Source of the DNA: Muricea muricata
Lineage: Eukaryota; Cnidaria; Anthozoa; Malacalcyonacea; Plexauridae
Assembly: GCA_963855995.1 (NCBI GenBank)
Contig: OY979717.1
Location: 64,766,243 to 64,830,242 of the forward strand
Direction of reading: 5' to 3'
Length of the DNA: 64,000 bases
The stretch's first letter is position 1; every line of letters starts with the position of its first letter. The notes under the pieces are model-generated. The model saw only the letters and a list, made by a program, of their open reading frames with translations, was not told where the DNA came from and ran no database searches. Of this stretch, positions 1-14,132 are shown piece by piece. The position numbers and the translations under genes were made by a program.

Positions 1-2689
1 CATCAAGTGATAATTTAACATTAATAAGGTATCACTAATTTATCACTGGCCAATGATAAGTTAATAATGAGTCTGCAAGTCACGCAGCCCTACAATTGGC
101 CCGAATTATGTATAGTGAATATATATTCCTTTAAATCTTTGTTTATTGTAACATTTCTGTATGCATGAATTACCTCCCTGTGTTCCAGAGACCGCTGTTG
201 ACCTTTCTGCGTAAGTAAATATTATTAACCCTGAACGAGTACCCTCTACAACGTTCTGGTGACGTTAATTATTTGCTATAACGAGTACGATGATCTGCAT
301 GACATACCAACACCAGACCTCTGTATTACAGTGTTTCCCCCCCTAAATTAACTGCTAACCTGTCCAGTTACACCAGCTTGTTGAACGTTTCTTGCTTAAA
401 CATTAATGTATATTTTATTTATTCTTGATCTTTCGAAAAAGTTCCGCCTGGATGTCTCTATTCGACCTTCACTATAGCGTGTTCAAGCGCCGTGTAATTA
501 TAGATGACTTTGACCAAAGGCATGCATGAAACGCGTTTGGCAGTTAGTATTTACCCGTGCTTGCATAAAGCAACAGTATAAGGCTTTAAATGCCAATACT
601 CAAGTTCATATATTCCAACAGGGCGCTTTTTAACTGGACTTGAAATTGAGTGTGTCTAACATGTGGTGTTATGAATGAATGTTTTAACAATGGTAAAGAA
701 ACGATGTTAGATGGTTTTTCGTTCAGAAATCATTTTAGCGTAACTGGAGACTGTAACCCACGGATCGTATTCTTGAGCTATACTTCATAAGGTAATTCAA
801 GCAAAAATATTTATTATGTTTTCTGTGTTATCAAAACAGTGATATGTGAGGAAATCGTCGAAAATACAGCATAGCCTGACTGGCGCGTTTGAAAGTTTGC
901 TTGAGCGTTACTGGCTAGATGAAATATTTAACATGTGCGCTTCTTTGAATTACTGTTGTTATACATGTCAGCTTACACTATTTGTGCCATCCATGCTGTA
1001 CAGCTTCAGCATTTCGTATTAGATGCATAATAATTTCGTAATTATAATTTGCCCAAATGTTTCGATACACTAGCAAAAAATTAATAATTTTGTTTTGAAT
1101 CATGCAGTTAATTGCTTGTCACACCTCAAGATCATAGCATAGTATATGGCTGATTCGTGCTGCAAGAGTTTAAATATTCTAGCCAATCATTGAACTATGT
1201 GACTCTTGTGAATAGTATTCAACAGAACGACAGGCATGTTTAGGAAAAAAATGTTACCCTTTTAGCTGCTGAATTGAAACCTGTAAATTGACTGCATGAA
1301 AGAAGAAAATAATAAAACAAAAAAAAGTCAGTGGAGTGCATCGGAGTGTGCGATAAATTTGTTATTATTGCTGTTCGAAACTTGATGCTTGACGGCGTTT
1401 GAATTCATACTTGAGTAGAAATATTCATAATTGAACTCAAAATGCCATGCAACAACAAAATTTGTTTGAGAGCTGTTTCTGTATTTAGTCCGGTCGCTTA
1501 GCGGCAAAAATTGGCAAGATCTGTACAAAGCGGACAAAGTCAGTATTTTTTTCCCCGCGACTCCTAAGTCAAATTGAAATGTTTTGGGGGGTGTAATGAA
1601 GATATTCGCAAAATTTATCATCCCGGGGGTGAAAAGTTCCGTTTTTGAAATAACGGTTCGGGATGTTTGTTCATGTTTTACTCAATCATTGTATTTAATA
1701 ATAAGGTGTTGGGATATTGTTCAAAGACATGGACTTGGGCACATGAAATTTCCTGTTTGATGTTCTCACATTAAATATCATTGACTGGCAGAGAAACATT
1801 GCCAACCGTTAACGTACCACCTCACTGTGGTAACACCCCCCTAACTTGAAACTTTTAGGCACCTCCTCTAAAACTGATTAGGAGGCATAGTTAATCAATT
1901 GTAGAGGGGGTGCTCAAATTTGTACACGCCAGTACAGGTCGTTTGGTTAAGCGACTTCACTAATTCTGCATAAACCAACATACACTTTGTTACGTGAGAT
2001 TGAATAGAATATAGTTGTAATTTCCGCAATCTTTTATATACATAGTAAATTTCTAGTTCTTAGGTTATACTCCAGATCAAACGAAGAGTTGAGATAGGAA
2101 AGTTTTCTCAACTCTCATCAATCTCATGCCCGATGAGACAAAGATGAAAATTACTTCAAATCTACTTCAGAAACTGACTAATCTTCACTAAAATGTTGAT
2201 TGGAATTTACGAATTGTATAACAGTTTCATAAAATTTATCTCTTACGCAGCCCTCATCACTTATCAAAAGAGCAAAAACTTTCATCAACTCCCTTGAAAA
2301 TAACTTGAATAAGCTAAATTCGTACACCTCCATACCCTAAAATATTTCAGAGGTTTTTATATCCAATCTTTTCTTGCTTTATTTACATCTTCAATTGCCA
2401 GTATTATCCTCAGACGTCAAATGCAAGAATGCACGTTATACACTGAATTAACGCATGTATAATTTTTTTTTGCGTGGAGGAATTATGTGCTTGAAGGCTT
2501 GAATGAAATAAAATAACATTTGTCACAAGCCTTTGAGCACTGAAATAACTTTCACATTCTCTATGAATTAAGCCTAGGAGGACAATACGTGCGTGAAATT
2601 AATCCTACCCCCCCCCCCCCCCCATTATATAATTCCTGCCTCTGACTATAAGCTAGCTTAACAGGAAAATTTTTGCCACATTTAGCTCA
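1..2689. other. Intergenic / 5' flank of gene A
   Basis: AT-rich sequence in which I recognise no convincing exon, RNA gene or transposon. The longest reading frame (1328-1621, minus) has low complexity and no recognisable domain. A run of 16 C lies at 2608-2623, about 65 bp before the gene A start codon. The promoter and 5' UTR of gene A are presumably here, but no core promoter motif stands out. Confidence 0.5.
2608..2623 (+). repeat. Poly-C tract (16 C)
   Basis: Homopolymer of 16 C on the plus strand. Similar plus-strand C runs occur at 30269-30284 (16 C) and 52151-52164 (14 C). Confidence 0.9.
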
Positions 2690-5600
2690 ATGAATGAATT
2701 AGCTTTAGCCATTGCACTTTCTTTGTGGATCGCAACATTGATCATCTTGGTTGTATGGGTGGTCTTTTGGAAAACTAGAAAGAAAAAACATACAAATTCT
2801 GAATCTGAAGAAGAATTTCTAAGCGAAGAAATAAGTCATGACGATGAACCAGCTTTATCAACAAAAGTTGCTTCTGTTCAACCTAGCTATAAACCTTATC
2901 CACCAATAATATACCAGGTAAGAAACAGGCGATTGACGACAGTCAGCAAGAAACATTAATTAGCATAACAAATTAAGAATATAACGATTTTCTCAATTTC
3001 GGCAGCTTCAAGTCATCAATTAAAAATTTATGTTGTCTTTTAATCACGACTAAATTGCGGAGTACAGTGTAATTTCGAAATGACTGTTCTTAATAATAAT
3101 TCGACTTTGCAGATATGACGGATAGTCCAATCCGTTCAGAAAGCCTAAAATAAACTCACTTGATTGAAAGCGAGTCTTTAATTCATTCGTCTGTATGCAA
3201 ATAACTGCCAGATCAGACGAATGTTTGTTGGCGTTCTTTTGAAGTTCGCCAGACTCTTTGTTTACTGACTGTAAGGGAGCTGCATAAATACCGTGGATTC
3301 GGCTCAATCAAATATAATTATGAGATGCTCACAGAAGTCCTAATATTCACTGATGCATTTAAGGTCGTGCGAAACAAGCATGGGAGTTGGCAAGATATGT
3401 ATTGTTAAAAACTACGATTTAATATTTACAATTGGAATGTCTGAGTTTTTGTAAATAAATGATGGTAAGACGTATCATAATTCAGCTTTCTTTACGGCAA
3501 AACCAAATTTTCAAATGGACAATAAGGAGGATCAAATGAAATGAAAATAATTAATTCCCAATGCGATGCACGATGATACCTTCTGCTTTTACGACTTAGG
3601 CTTCTGCGTCAGATGTGAACATTTTAACATCTTTTAGAGTCTTAGCAGTCTTTGCATCGTTATCACTGTCGTAAATAGAAAGTTCTTAGATAAGATGGTT
3701 TTACAAGTAACAACAGCAAGTATATTAAAACTATTCAAAACTATTTCCAATAAAGTGTTGGAACACAGTGTCAGACGATATGCACTGTAAGTTATTGCTA
3801 AAATCAATACTGTTCTCTCGTATAAAAGCTATCAGCATATCTGTAATATGACTGACTTCTAACCATAACACTGTATAGCACAACAATTCAACATTTTGCA
3901 ACGTCTTGCTTTAGCATATATTTTTGAACGTTCTTTGTATCAGGTCATTTTGGTTGTGGTCGCACGTCTGCATTAAGTAGTTCATTAGATTATATTGACT
4001 TTATGCACGAGTCAGTAAAATACTTTGATGTGATTTCCCAATTAGAACGAAAAATAAAATATAAGAAGACAGCAATTATATTTTTTATTAATGTTTTACC
4101 TCAGCAAAAAGGTGATACAGTTGAAAAAGGAGATGAGGACTCAAATGGATATTTGTATTTCTCTATAAAATACGAAAACGCCAGGTAAGCATGGAATCCA
4201 GAAACATGACATACTATCCACAACAATGATAAAAACTACAACATCTCTAACTTTCATATATGTAATATAAGATAGCTACCAGCATACGCTACATGACTGC
4301 CCTTTTTCCTCTTGTTAACGGCATGCTATCAAGCATCTAGAGACGTTTGATAGATCTTCCTTACGTTTACTGTGCGCGGTGCATCTTTTTGCTTCTACAA
4401 CGTTAACCATCTATATAGTACAGTTAAATTTCCTGTGTACGCACTAATATGTCATACCATTCGAAGCAGCCTATTTCCAAATGAAAGCATCAACATAAAA
4501 CTTGTTTCAATCCAGATCCGTACTGGTGGTGAAATTAGTTAAAGGTGAAAACATCCCAACACAAAATCTTTTTCGGAGCAAACCCTGTGTTGAAATCCAG
4601 ATACTTCCGGCCAGAGCAGAACCTGAAAGCGGACCAGATGGCGTGGAGTTTGAAATTGGCGAAGAAGAACTTTTTCGACAAACAGTTCATTTTTGTGTGT
4701 GCCGTTATGATAGATACTCAAGGAAAACAACTATTGGGGACGTATTCTTGTCTCTAGCCGAGCTAACAGCTGAGGGAGTGGATCTGACCCAGGAGATATT
4801 TATAAGAAATATAATTGAGCCAGATGTTGAGGTACGAAATATATATGTAGTTTGGAACATGTCGAAATTCAGTTTTCCAATACTATGATAAAAAATGTTA
4901 CTTGTCCAGAAACTTTTACAGACAAATTTCGTGCACAATTTTCGTGCACAATAATAACTTTTTAGTACTTGTTAGGCTAGGTCAAAACAGAATATACAGA
5001 TCGTTCGCTGCGCTCATTCGTAAAATATTGTTTTTCCGACGAGAAGATAATGTTCATATTGACAATGCTTCCACTTGAGTTTTTTACGTCGGATACGTTA
5101 ATACTGCTAAGGCACGTCGATAATCGGCTTAAAATTAACATAGCTTTAGTCAACTAATTATATCGTATTATTCAAAGTCAAAAAGTACCTGCATATTCTT
5201 TTGGTGATTTATTCAAAGTTCTTCCATTAATTTTTTTGACAAAAGCAAGTAGTTTTTTCTTTGAACAACGCTAAGAATTGGTTAGCAGCTCTTACAAACA
5301 TCGCTATTTTGAAAACAAAAAATCATTGCTCACGTGATCGATATATTCACTAGTAAAGATACGAAAAATATCTCAATATGTATTTTTACTGTTTACCTAA
5401 TAAATAAACTTATGTATTATGCAGATCCTGTTCTTTTTACACATATAATCAACGAAATATTCGAAGCGATACATGTTTTGATCTCTGTTTGTATCGTAGG
5501 TGTAGGTGGCCCTTCATATTGTGTGCTTTGTAGTAGCACTACCGACATAGACAATGTTTGCTTGACTTATTCTTTCTAAATGCTACTTAAAAGGATTATT

Positions 5601-8600
5601 AATATCATCTATTGTGTTTGCATGTCCAGATCAGTTTAACAGAGCCAAAAAGCCCACAGCATCTCTGGGAGAAAGTACGAATTGCTGTACGCGAGGGAAA
5701 ATTACGTCCTGAGATGAAAAGGAAGTCATTTATGGAGTCTGTTGAATGGGACGCTACTGAGCGCCCGGGAAGCAGGTATAGAGCAACAGTGAAAAATATC
5801 TAGTAACTTTACGTTTCCGCCCAAGAACATTTGCTTTCCATGTTGTGCTTGTTAATAACAAAATTCAAAACGTTCAATAATGCTGCCAGAGCATCTGCAT
5901 CACAAGTAAGGCCAAATAATAATTTCCCATTTAGTCAACAATCGTCCTTTTTTAATTTTTTTGTGCCTTCATGGTTGCAAAAATGAGATAATCACCTCAA
6001 CTAAGAGAGAATGTTGTGAATTGGCATTCTCCATTGTATATTGTAATAGGTCAAGGCGTATCTCATAACATGTTAACTGCCCCCTCTGCAATGAATATTA
6101 TGTTTTTATTAAACGAAGGTCGTCAGAAGAGAAGGATGAAGCAAGTCTTCCAGAAAGAACTAAAAGCGTGAAAGCTAGTGGACCTCTTGGTAACCTATTC
6201 TTTTCCCTAAAATATGAAACGAAGAGGTATTGTTATACATGTACATGTAACGATCTTAACAATTATGACTAAATATACGATCACCTGCTGCATGCCTCAC
6301 TGTAATTTACGGATATACGAAAAATCAAGTATATATGCTTATAAAGCCGTGGACCTGGAGAAGTTGAACAGACCTAAAATTTTATCTAAGATAAATGTGA
6401 ATAATTATTACCACACAAAAAGATTGATCTTTTTTCCTGACACGACATGTATATCATAAGAAGTTATGCAGAGAAAAATTTGTCCTTCAGTAGCTTTAAT
6501 TTCATTGACTTAAAACCAATTCTGCTTAATAATTTATATCTTAGATCAAAACTTCTTGTTCGAATAATGAAAGCTGAAGGTATTCCAGATCATGATGGAG
6601 ATACACCAAACGTTCTAGTGGAATGCGCTTTAATACCCACAGAAGTTTCTGAGAAACCATCTGCAACTGCAGTGCAAGAAAATACATTCACTCCAATTTT
6701 TGAGGAGCTATTTGAATACCACATCGATTTTGAACAAATATGGAAGAAAAAACTGCATCTGGTGGTTTGGTATGTTGATGCATATTTCCATCTCACAAGC
6801 TTGGGAGAAGTTATATATTCGTTAAGTCAATTGGATATTGAGGGATTCAATATCTCACAAACTGCCATGCTTTTTTCCAAAGAGATTGTTTTACTCCACC
6901 AAACCAAGGTATGTTTTTTAATTTAGAAGCATGGGATCTCTTGAGACCCACCACACAAGAATTATGAGGGTCTTCATAAGGCTATTGCCATAGCCACCAA
7001 GCCTTAGATAAAGAGAACGTACACATCAATGCGAGGCTTGGTGGCGAGGAAACCCACATAAAGCATTGGATTGCAATTGTGTATATGTGGTTTAATTTTT
7101 ACCCAAAAGAAAATATGACATATCATATGCATCTTCTCATCATTACAAAATTAATCAAGATCATTATAATGTTAATATAATGTTCTTCAAGATCATCATA
7201 AGGATTTCCGTTGAAAAGGGTTGAAAGTTTTACCGTTGCCGAAAGTTTGATTGTTTAAGTGGTTGCCGTTCCAGTCAAGAGTTGTCACTCACGCGTATAA
7301 CATAGGACTGTCAATTCATTTTGTCGAAACGGCTACTTAACGATGCAATCCGTTTACATCTATTGTTCAAAACAGAAACCGTTAAAACGCAAACTTTCAA
7401 ACGCGGCATCTTTTTGTCCGTGGCGAGTGTTTCATGCATGTGTGTGCCCCACACAGAAAATTCTGCTGATAAAAAAATCAGACAGGTAAGCAGATCGAGT
7501 GAAATCCGACAAGAAACCAAACACGGATTATTCAACCACATTTGTCGACTTATGAAAGTCAAATACTTATGTAGGTTAATTACATTGAATGTCGGATGCA
7601 AAACTCATCAGACTTAATAAAAATTTACAAAGTAGGCATCTACAATTATCATGCTTCATTTAATCCGACAAAGATTAGCTTCGTACCCAAGGCCTACCCG
7701 TTTGATTTTTTACTGGCAAAAGCTGATCAAGATTTTAGCATAGAATAAGGATACATAGATGTGCAACTGGAGATACTTCGCCCATGCTTTTGACGTCTCA
7801 CGCATTACGTCACATCCACACGTATTTGTGGCAAGTACATTTGTTCGAATTTCAATATGAATAAATTATTACTTCTGCTGTTTTCCAAGTGACCATGACA
7901 AAAATATAACTTCATTTGTTGCTTGAAATATACAGGGCAACTTCTTATTATATATTTCTCGCATGTGTACTTGCCAGAAATGAGCGTGACAAGAAATAGC
8001 CCGAGTTGCACATCTATGTATCCTTAATCTATGATTTTACTCTTGTTAACGAATTGTTGCCGTAATTAGAAATGCAAAACTGAGTATCGTTATAAAAACT
8101 GATAAGTTAAAATAACTTTTCTCATGTAAATTTATGTATAGCTATCTCGTCTAAAATCGGCTTATCATTATTGTACATGATGCATGCAACATGGTTATGT
8201 TCTAATCGCAGGATTTATCAACAAAAGATCCAGAAAAAGACTCAAGCAAAATATTGTTTTCACTGACATACCTACCAGCGACAAACAGACTTGGTGTTTT
8301 TGTTCTGAAAGCCAAAGACCTAAAAACAACGCCAGACAGCCATGGTGAGAGAATTTTAACCATTTATATAGTTGTGAAGGACGTGTTTATATGTGAGACG
8401 ATAAAATGTATAGTACATAACGTGGAAAAAATTTCATTGCACGCCAGAAAGACGAATGAAATCTACTAGCACATCTAAAAAGAGAATATTGAAATTTATA
8501 TGAAGTTATGAATCTGGAAGTCACAATGAGATCACCTTGTCAAACTCCTCAATCATATTTCAACCTTGAAGCAGTGTTGAGATCATAGAGATTATAAGTA

Positions 8601-9146
8601 ACACTAGAGGAGGAATCGAGAGTAAAATTGGGAAACGCGTTGTTTGGGCATAAGGCTCCCAAGAATCAAAATAATTATTTAAATAAACAACTGAAAAAAA
8701 TTCTATTTCGTGTAAATAGTAACGATAACTTTTGCATTTTACACTTTACAGGTGTTTACGTAGAGGTAACTGTCCTTCATCGTAATTCGAGACATCGCAA
8801 GGTAACAGGATTCAAAAGTGGCACACAAAATCCTCTTTACAATGAAACTTTATTGTTTGATTTACAAGACTTTATAATAAGTGCTGTCAAATTGCAAGTG
8901 ATAGTTTATCAAAAAGTGGCCATAGGAGCAGATGTCGCGCTTGGAAAAGTCTTACTGGGGAAAGAAGTGGGAGGTAGTGAAGAATCACATTGGCTAGAGA
9001 CGCTTACAGCCGGTAAACCTATTGCACAATGGCATGAACTACAACCATGCCGACCAGAAAGGAAAATGAAAAACATCACTACTATGAGGACAAGAGAACT
9101 TCGATCTTTTGAATTCGCCAAACGAAGATCACAATTGCTTGAATAA
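2690..9146 (+). CDS. Membrane-anchored three-C2-domain protein, synaptotagmin-like (gene A)
   Basis: Eight exons join in phase: 2690-2917, 4105-4184, 4516-4831, 5630-5775, 6119-6226, 6545-6908, 8212-8344, 8752-9146, giving 589 aa. Residues about 4-27 form one hydrophobic membrane segment followed by KTRKKK, so the rest should be cytosolic. Three C2 domains follow: about 91-208 (begins GYLYFSIKYENAR, contains RYDRYSRKTTIGDV), about 281-405 (GPLGNLFFSLKYETKR), and about 425-575, which ends in the synaptotagmin C2B-like WHELQP. A linker after the first C2 has LWEKVRIAVREG and ESVEWD. Synaptotagmins normally have two C2 domains; extended synaptotagmins have an SMP domain, which is absent here. 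Most Asp residues that bind calcium are missing, so calcium-independent lipid or protein binding is likely. Gene B (27128-30855) is a shorter paralogue with the same exon phases. AATAAA overlaps the stop codon. The start codon is the first ATG of the exon. Exon structure is well supported; function is inferred. Confidence 0.85.
4985..5378 (-). repeat. Dispersed ~400-bp repeat, copy 1 (gene A intron 3)
   Basis: The reverse complement matches 47085-47465 over most of its length. Shared blocks include a palindromic end (gagatatttttc...tcttcacta), gatatcgatcacgtga-like sequence, ttttgttttcaaaat and a ttcgctgcgctcaytcg block. No coding potential. Probably a non-autonomous DNA transposon. It lies in the intron between exons 3 and 4. 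Confidence 0.7.
7739..8033. mobile_element. MITE with ~28-bp terminal inverted repeats (gene A intron 6)
   Basis: Ends are inverted copies: left catagaataaggatacatag..., and the right end read in reverse is catagattaaggatacatag..., continuing through gtgcaact with one mismatch. Length 295 bp, no coding capacity. Flanks attttag (left) and attttac (right) may be a diverged target duplication. Confidence 0.75.
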
Positions 9147-9147
9147 A
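9142..9147 (+). promoter_or_regulatory. Poly(A) signal AATAAA of gene A
   Basis: AATAAA overlaps the TAA stop codon of gene A. If used, the 3' UTR would be very short. Confidence 0.4.
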
Positions 9148-10748
9148 AAACATTTTACGATATAGCTTAGCGATTATACATAGAAAAATATTTTTAGAAC
9201 TCTTCCTGACAAACGAAATTGAAATTGTATGGTAGAAGGAGAATTAAATTAAAAACGTACGTGGCGGCACATATCTGGTTAGGTCACCTATTTAAGAGGT
9301 CCACGATCTCAGAAGTTAATAGACACTATGTTAGAGTTAAATACCGTGGTAGGGTTTATATCATATAAAGCCCCCAAGGCCCCACAAGCAGCGTCCGATG
9401 GCTTTATATGACATAAATCCCGCGACTTTCGAGATACGTAACTAACTTTGCTTTTGAAGAGATTTTTCAGCAGAATTTTTCACACTTGAAGCATGCTTGG
9501 AGATATATCATAACCTAGTTCATGATCATCTGATCATGATCAGAACACGTGTTGTCAAAATTAAATTACCTGCTGCAACTAACGCTAATTGTTGGGGTTA
9601 ACGCGATTAAGTTTGACACATGCACATTTCAAGAACAAAGAAAGGAAGTGATTGAAACTTATTATAAATTTGTTTTCATTTGAATTGCAAATTATGCAGT
9701 TAATTGTGCACATGCAAGCAGAGATGGCAGTTGTTTGTTGGGAGGCCATTTTGTTTGAAAAATTTGTAGGAAATTAATCTTTGGGGAAACTAAATCAATA
9801 ATTTTTATTTCAGTTTTGGGAATAGCTTTTAAGTGAACAGCTTTTACGTATATGGCTGGGTTACACATGACGTCATTGCAGCAAAGTTAGAGGAACGCTA
9901 ACAAAATACCATTATAGCAGCTGTAATTATACTTGTGTGTTTTCCACCATTCACTTGTATGTTATATTGTATATATATACCCATGCATCGTTATTCCACT
10001 TCATATAAAAATAATTTCTGTTGGTTTCACCACATGGAAGAATAGCAGCATTGCAGAACAAGTTTGCATCACAAACTTTTATTTTATGAACAATATCATT
10101 GAAAGTGTCTACTGACTGAGAATGTCAATTATTGAAGATAAATTTGTCTACATTAGAAAAACGTGACTTCTTGCAATGTGGAAACACAAAGCTAAGTGCG
10201 AAGTCAGGATTTTCGGCAATGAATCGCTACACAACGTCATGTGGGAGCTAAACCTGACTGCACGCATATTCAAGGAAGCAAAAACAGTTTTTTTAGTGTC
10301 CGGTCACTTGCTGTCGAACAAGTATCGAGAATTTGACTTTGTAATGGCTTTGATAAAAAAGTACCATGATCATTTATAGATACTAGGAAGATAATAATTT
10401 AGTAAAACGTTATTCTGATTTAATCTGTTAATTTGTATCAGATATAGTTCGCCAAGAATATATTAATATTGAATTCTGTTAAAAACAACAATAATATTAT
10501 TCTTTTTCTCCAGTAGGCTTTCCTCCAGTAAGGATATCAATTTTTTTTCAAATTTAAAACTCTCCCAATTATCTTTCCAGGGACGGTATTTACAAACGTT
10601 ATCGTTAACTCTATACCGTTTTGTGATTTTAAATATTTAAAACTACAACTTGTCAAGGCAACAACCGTTTTAAGACAATTTATCTGCGCGTTAATTTTGA
10701 CACAAAAATGTCATAGACAATGCATGCATGATCACTCTGAGTGTATAC

Positions 10749-11893
10749 AAAAGTCGAGGGTCGAGAGTACATGTCGAGGGTCGAGAGTAAAGTCGGGGGT
10801 CTTGGACACATTTTTCTGTGATTCCTGACCCTGGCTCATTCTGCAGGTATGCCCTGAAAACATAAGTTATACATGGAACATAGGCCTTCTTAAAGTCAAT
10901 AAAACAAGTAAAAATAGGTTTTCACTTCATCTTATTGCATCGATTATACTTTTTAATGCTACCAAATGGTCAGCTGTCCGATATTTTCTGCGAAAGCCTA
11001 TTTGGCATTTATTTATAATCTTATGTATTGGTACAATAAAACTTTTAGTCCATAACAAGGTGAATTTTCCTTGGCTTAAAATAGTATTGAATCGACTTGT
11101 AGTATTGAATGGTAACATTTTGACAGCTGGTTTAATAATTTCGTTTGATAGGGAGTCGTTAGCTGTGGCTTTTTTGTTCTTTAGTTTTTTTGACAGTGTA
11201 AAGATTTTTTGAGGTGCAATTGGCCTATCAAGTGTATCGTTCTTTGAAACTACTCATCGATTATAATCGTTGAAAATTTGAGCTTCATGAGTTCATGGCT
11301 ATCCTAATCTGTTTAGAAATGTATTCCGTTTAAAAACTAGTTGAAGCTTGTATTTCATTTCATTTGTTTTTGCTGATGATTAGCGTAATTTTATCCTTGG
11401 GGATTTTATCAGATAGATGTTCAGTTCTGTCTAACATTGCATTTTCAAACTGTCTTTTTAGTTTTCTAGTTAATTTTTTGTACTCCTCTTTTTTTGAAAA
11501 AAAAGTATGACGTACAAAAGGGTCTGTTGGGTACTGTACTGGTAAACTAAAACCGCACATTTCTTTTTGATGCATAGCATAATATGAAGAAACTTATTTT
11601 GAAGTAATAAGATCTCGAGTTATTACTAATATAAATTATTGGTATCCATGTTTACCTATGATTATATTTCTAAGGTCGTACTGCTTTGACAAAGCATCTC
11701 ATTAGAAACACAGACTATGTAATTAATTATAATGGTCTATTTTTTATGCGCAGAAATAAAAAAATAACAAAACTATTATTCTAATGGAACTGTTCTTTGT
11801 TTTTTTTTCACTTTTAAAGACATTTTAAGACCCTCGACTTTATTCTCGACTTTACTCACGATCCTCGACATGTAATATCGACCCTCGACTTTT
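10749..11893. mobile_element. TIR element with internal gtcgaggg repeats
   Basis: Left end aaaagtcgagggtcgagagt... and right end ...ccctcgactttt are inverted copies over about 55-65 bp, each with iterated gtcgaggrtcg units. Length is about 1.15 kb. The interior contains remnants of a LINE on the minus strand (10927-11575). No clear target duplication. The class of the TIR element is unknown. Confidence 0.65.
10927..11575 (-). pseudogene. Degraded non-LTR retrotransposon (LINE) fragment
   Basis: Two minus-strand pieces lie in the order expected for a LINE ORF2. Around 11575-11360 is the basic segment before the RT domain (FFSKKEEYKKLTRKLKRQFE). Around 11160-10927 is RT sequence with SFIVPIHKI and QIGFRRKYRTADHLVALKS, typical of CR1/L2/Jockey-like RTs. 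The block between the PIHK and QIGF motifs is missing, so there is an internal deletion as well as stops. Confidence 0.75.
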
Positions 11894-14132
11894 GTTTTCA
11901 CTCATGAAAAAAGCATATGTATTATTTTCAATCAACTTCTATCAATCAACTTCTTTATCATCCATATATTTAAATAATAATACGAAGAATCTACATGTTT
12001 TTAAGGCGGGAAATTATTTTAGACTTTACATGGTGATGAATGTGCATGAAGTACTTACAACTCCCCTAGAAACTAGAACTTTTTGACTTGTCAACGCTTT
12101 TTAGGCTACGGGCACTCAAGTTTAATGTTAATTCGCAAAAAATCAGGCAGATTTTTTTTGTACAGGATGAAGAAAGGTTTTATTACAAATCAAACCTCAA
12201 ACTAAACAATTCAAAGCAGATTATAAGCGGTTCCGACTACCTCTTGCAGGCAACCGTTAAATTATGCGTCTAACTGCCATGTGAACTCAAATTATTTGTT
12301 TAGGATGATTTGAAAACACTTGAGTCGTGACTGATTTCACAGTGCGTGGTTTTTTATTGTCTCGGCGTAATAAGTTACATCGGCTGTCTATTTCCCTTAT
12401 TTAAAATAATTTCATATCAATTCTCCTCCGAGCCAATTGTAGGCCTCCTTTATGGCAAATTATCACCGACCATGCGTGGGTTAAATTGAGATAAATATTA
12501 AAAACAATATATGTATGTAGGGAATTGATATTAGTTTGAATTTACATCAGTTTAGTATCCTTGAGTACAAAGGACAATAATAAGATGCTTTAATTAATTC
12601 AGGCAATTCATCAGTGCAAAACTCGTTTCATGTATAAACTCACAGATTATCAAGCCGACAGGCGACAGCACCAGCCTAGTCAGATCGAATGCAATGGATT
12701 CAAAAGTGGGCAACTTCTCATTGATATAGAAGGCTGTTCTGCACAAGTAAGTAAACGGCCCTTTGAGCACATATTGATGAACCATTTATAACGTGTGCCC
12801 TTGTTGCGCTAACGCCATCTGAACAGCATTTAAAATATTCAGCCAATCAAAGACATATATAATTTCAATGATTTTCCGAAGGAATAGCAAGATGGCTTTT
12901 TTTATAAATTACGAGGCGTTTCAGACGACTTTACAAATTACGAGGTTTCTTTACGTTAAATAACGGTTGAGTGAAATGTTTCATGTTGATTTTCTGCGGT
13001 AACGTTTAGCTATATATAGAATCTACCGTAAACAGTTAAGCTCGCTCTACAACACACTTCAGAAACTTTGCTGATTTTATTTAGAAGGTCTTGTATAAGT
13101 TGTACTAAGTCGGTATTCGAAGGCAGAAATGACAACAATGCAACACAGCAGACATCTGTACACAAGCAGCAGGTGCTTAAACTCTGTGAATCAGAAAGCA
13201 AAGCCTTCAATCCGCTACTCCAGAGGATCTATGAGGTGTTACTGCAGCACGAATTGCGCGTCAACAATATATTGCTATGTTCCCGAAGGTTTTCCAATAG
13301 CGGAAGCTTGCCCTCATTTTTTTGAAAACTCACGATCTGTCTACATGTTTGATTGTATAATGATACTGTATTGCGGCATTTCCTAGACTAACATAAAAAG
13401 GGTATTATGCTGTACTTCATATATCGAGAAAATACTTCGGAATATCATAGCTTATTTTTACACTTGACATCTCAGGTACAGTTGTAATTGTAAAACACAA
13501 TTCAAATATTTAGTGAACTTGGATGTAATATGCTATGTTGTAGACAATACATGCAGGAATTGAATGTGCAGTTACTTTCCAATACTATTTTTACACTTGA
13601 CTCGTGTACATATGTACGTACAGTTAACTGTCTTTGTTAAATCAGGTAAAAAATTCAAAAGTAACCGTTACAAGACAAACATACTTCTTATACCAAGTAG
13701 CGTTAATCCTTTAATAAACATTTTAACGCCGAAAGATTTGACTTTAAACTTCACACGGTAACGGATGATTTATGCTATATAGGAACTTAAGTAACACAAT
13801 TTGCATGCGTAGTATATTAAAGGTGAGAATTAAGACAGCCATGTATACATTCTTTGCGAGAATGCATTCTTCTATGAATCTCGCACTCAAAAGAACAAGA
13901 ATCTATTAATATAGAAACATGTTCTCTGTTGAAGATAAATCGCTTTGAGACGGGTTCTCAGGGACGCAGGGGGGGGGGGAGTATTATTGCATGTAATCTG
14001 CAATCCTTTCGTATATTTACATTATCTTTCTTTTTGGTTCTGATCCCAAACAAACATCCCCAATGAGGGCAGCACTATGCTGCTAACTGAGTTGTGACAG
14101 TCATGGAAGTCGGCACAGAGGTATAAGCGTAA

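Noticed and set aside
7321-7617. Overlapping open frames on both strands in gene A intron 6
   Set aside because: No domain signature or splice context; composition looks random.
10176-10379. 67-codon plus-strand frame (KHKAKCEVRIFGNESL)
   Set aside because: Looks mildly coding but is isolated, has no splice partners that I can connect, and no known domain.
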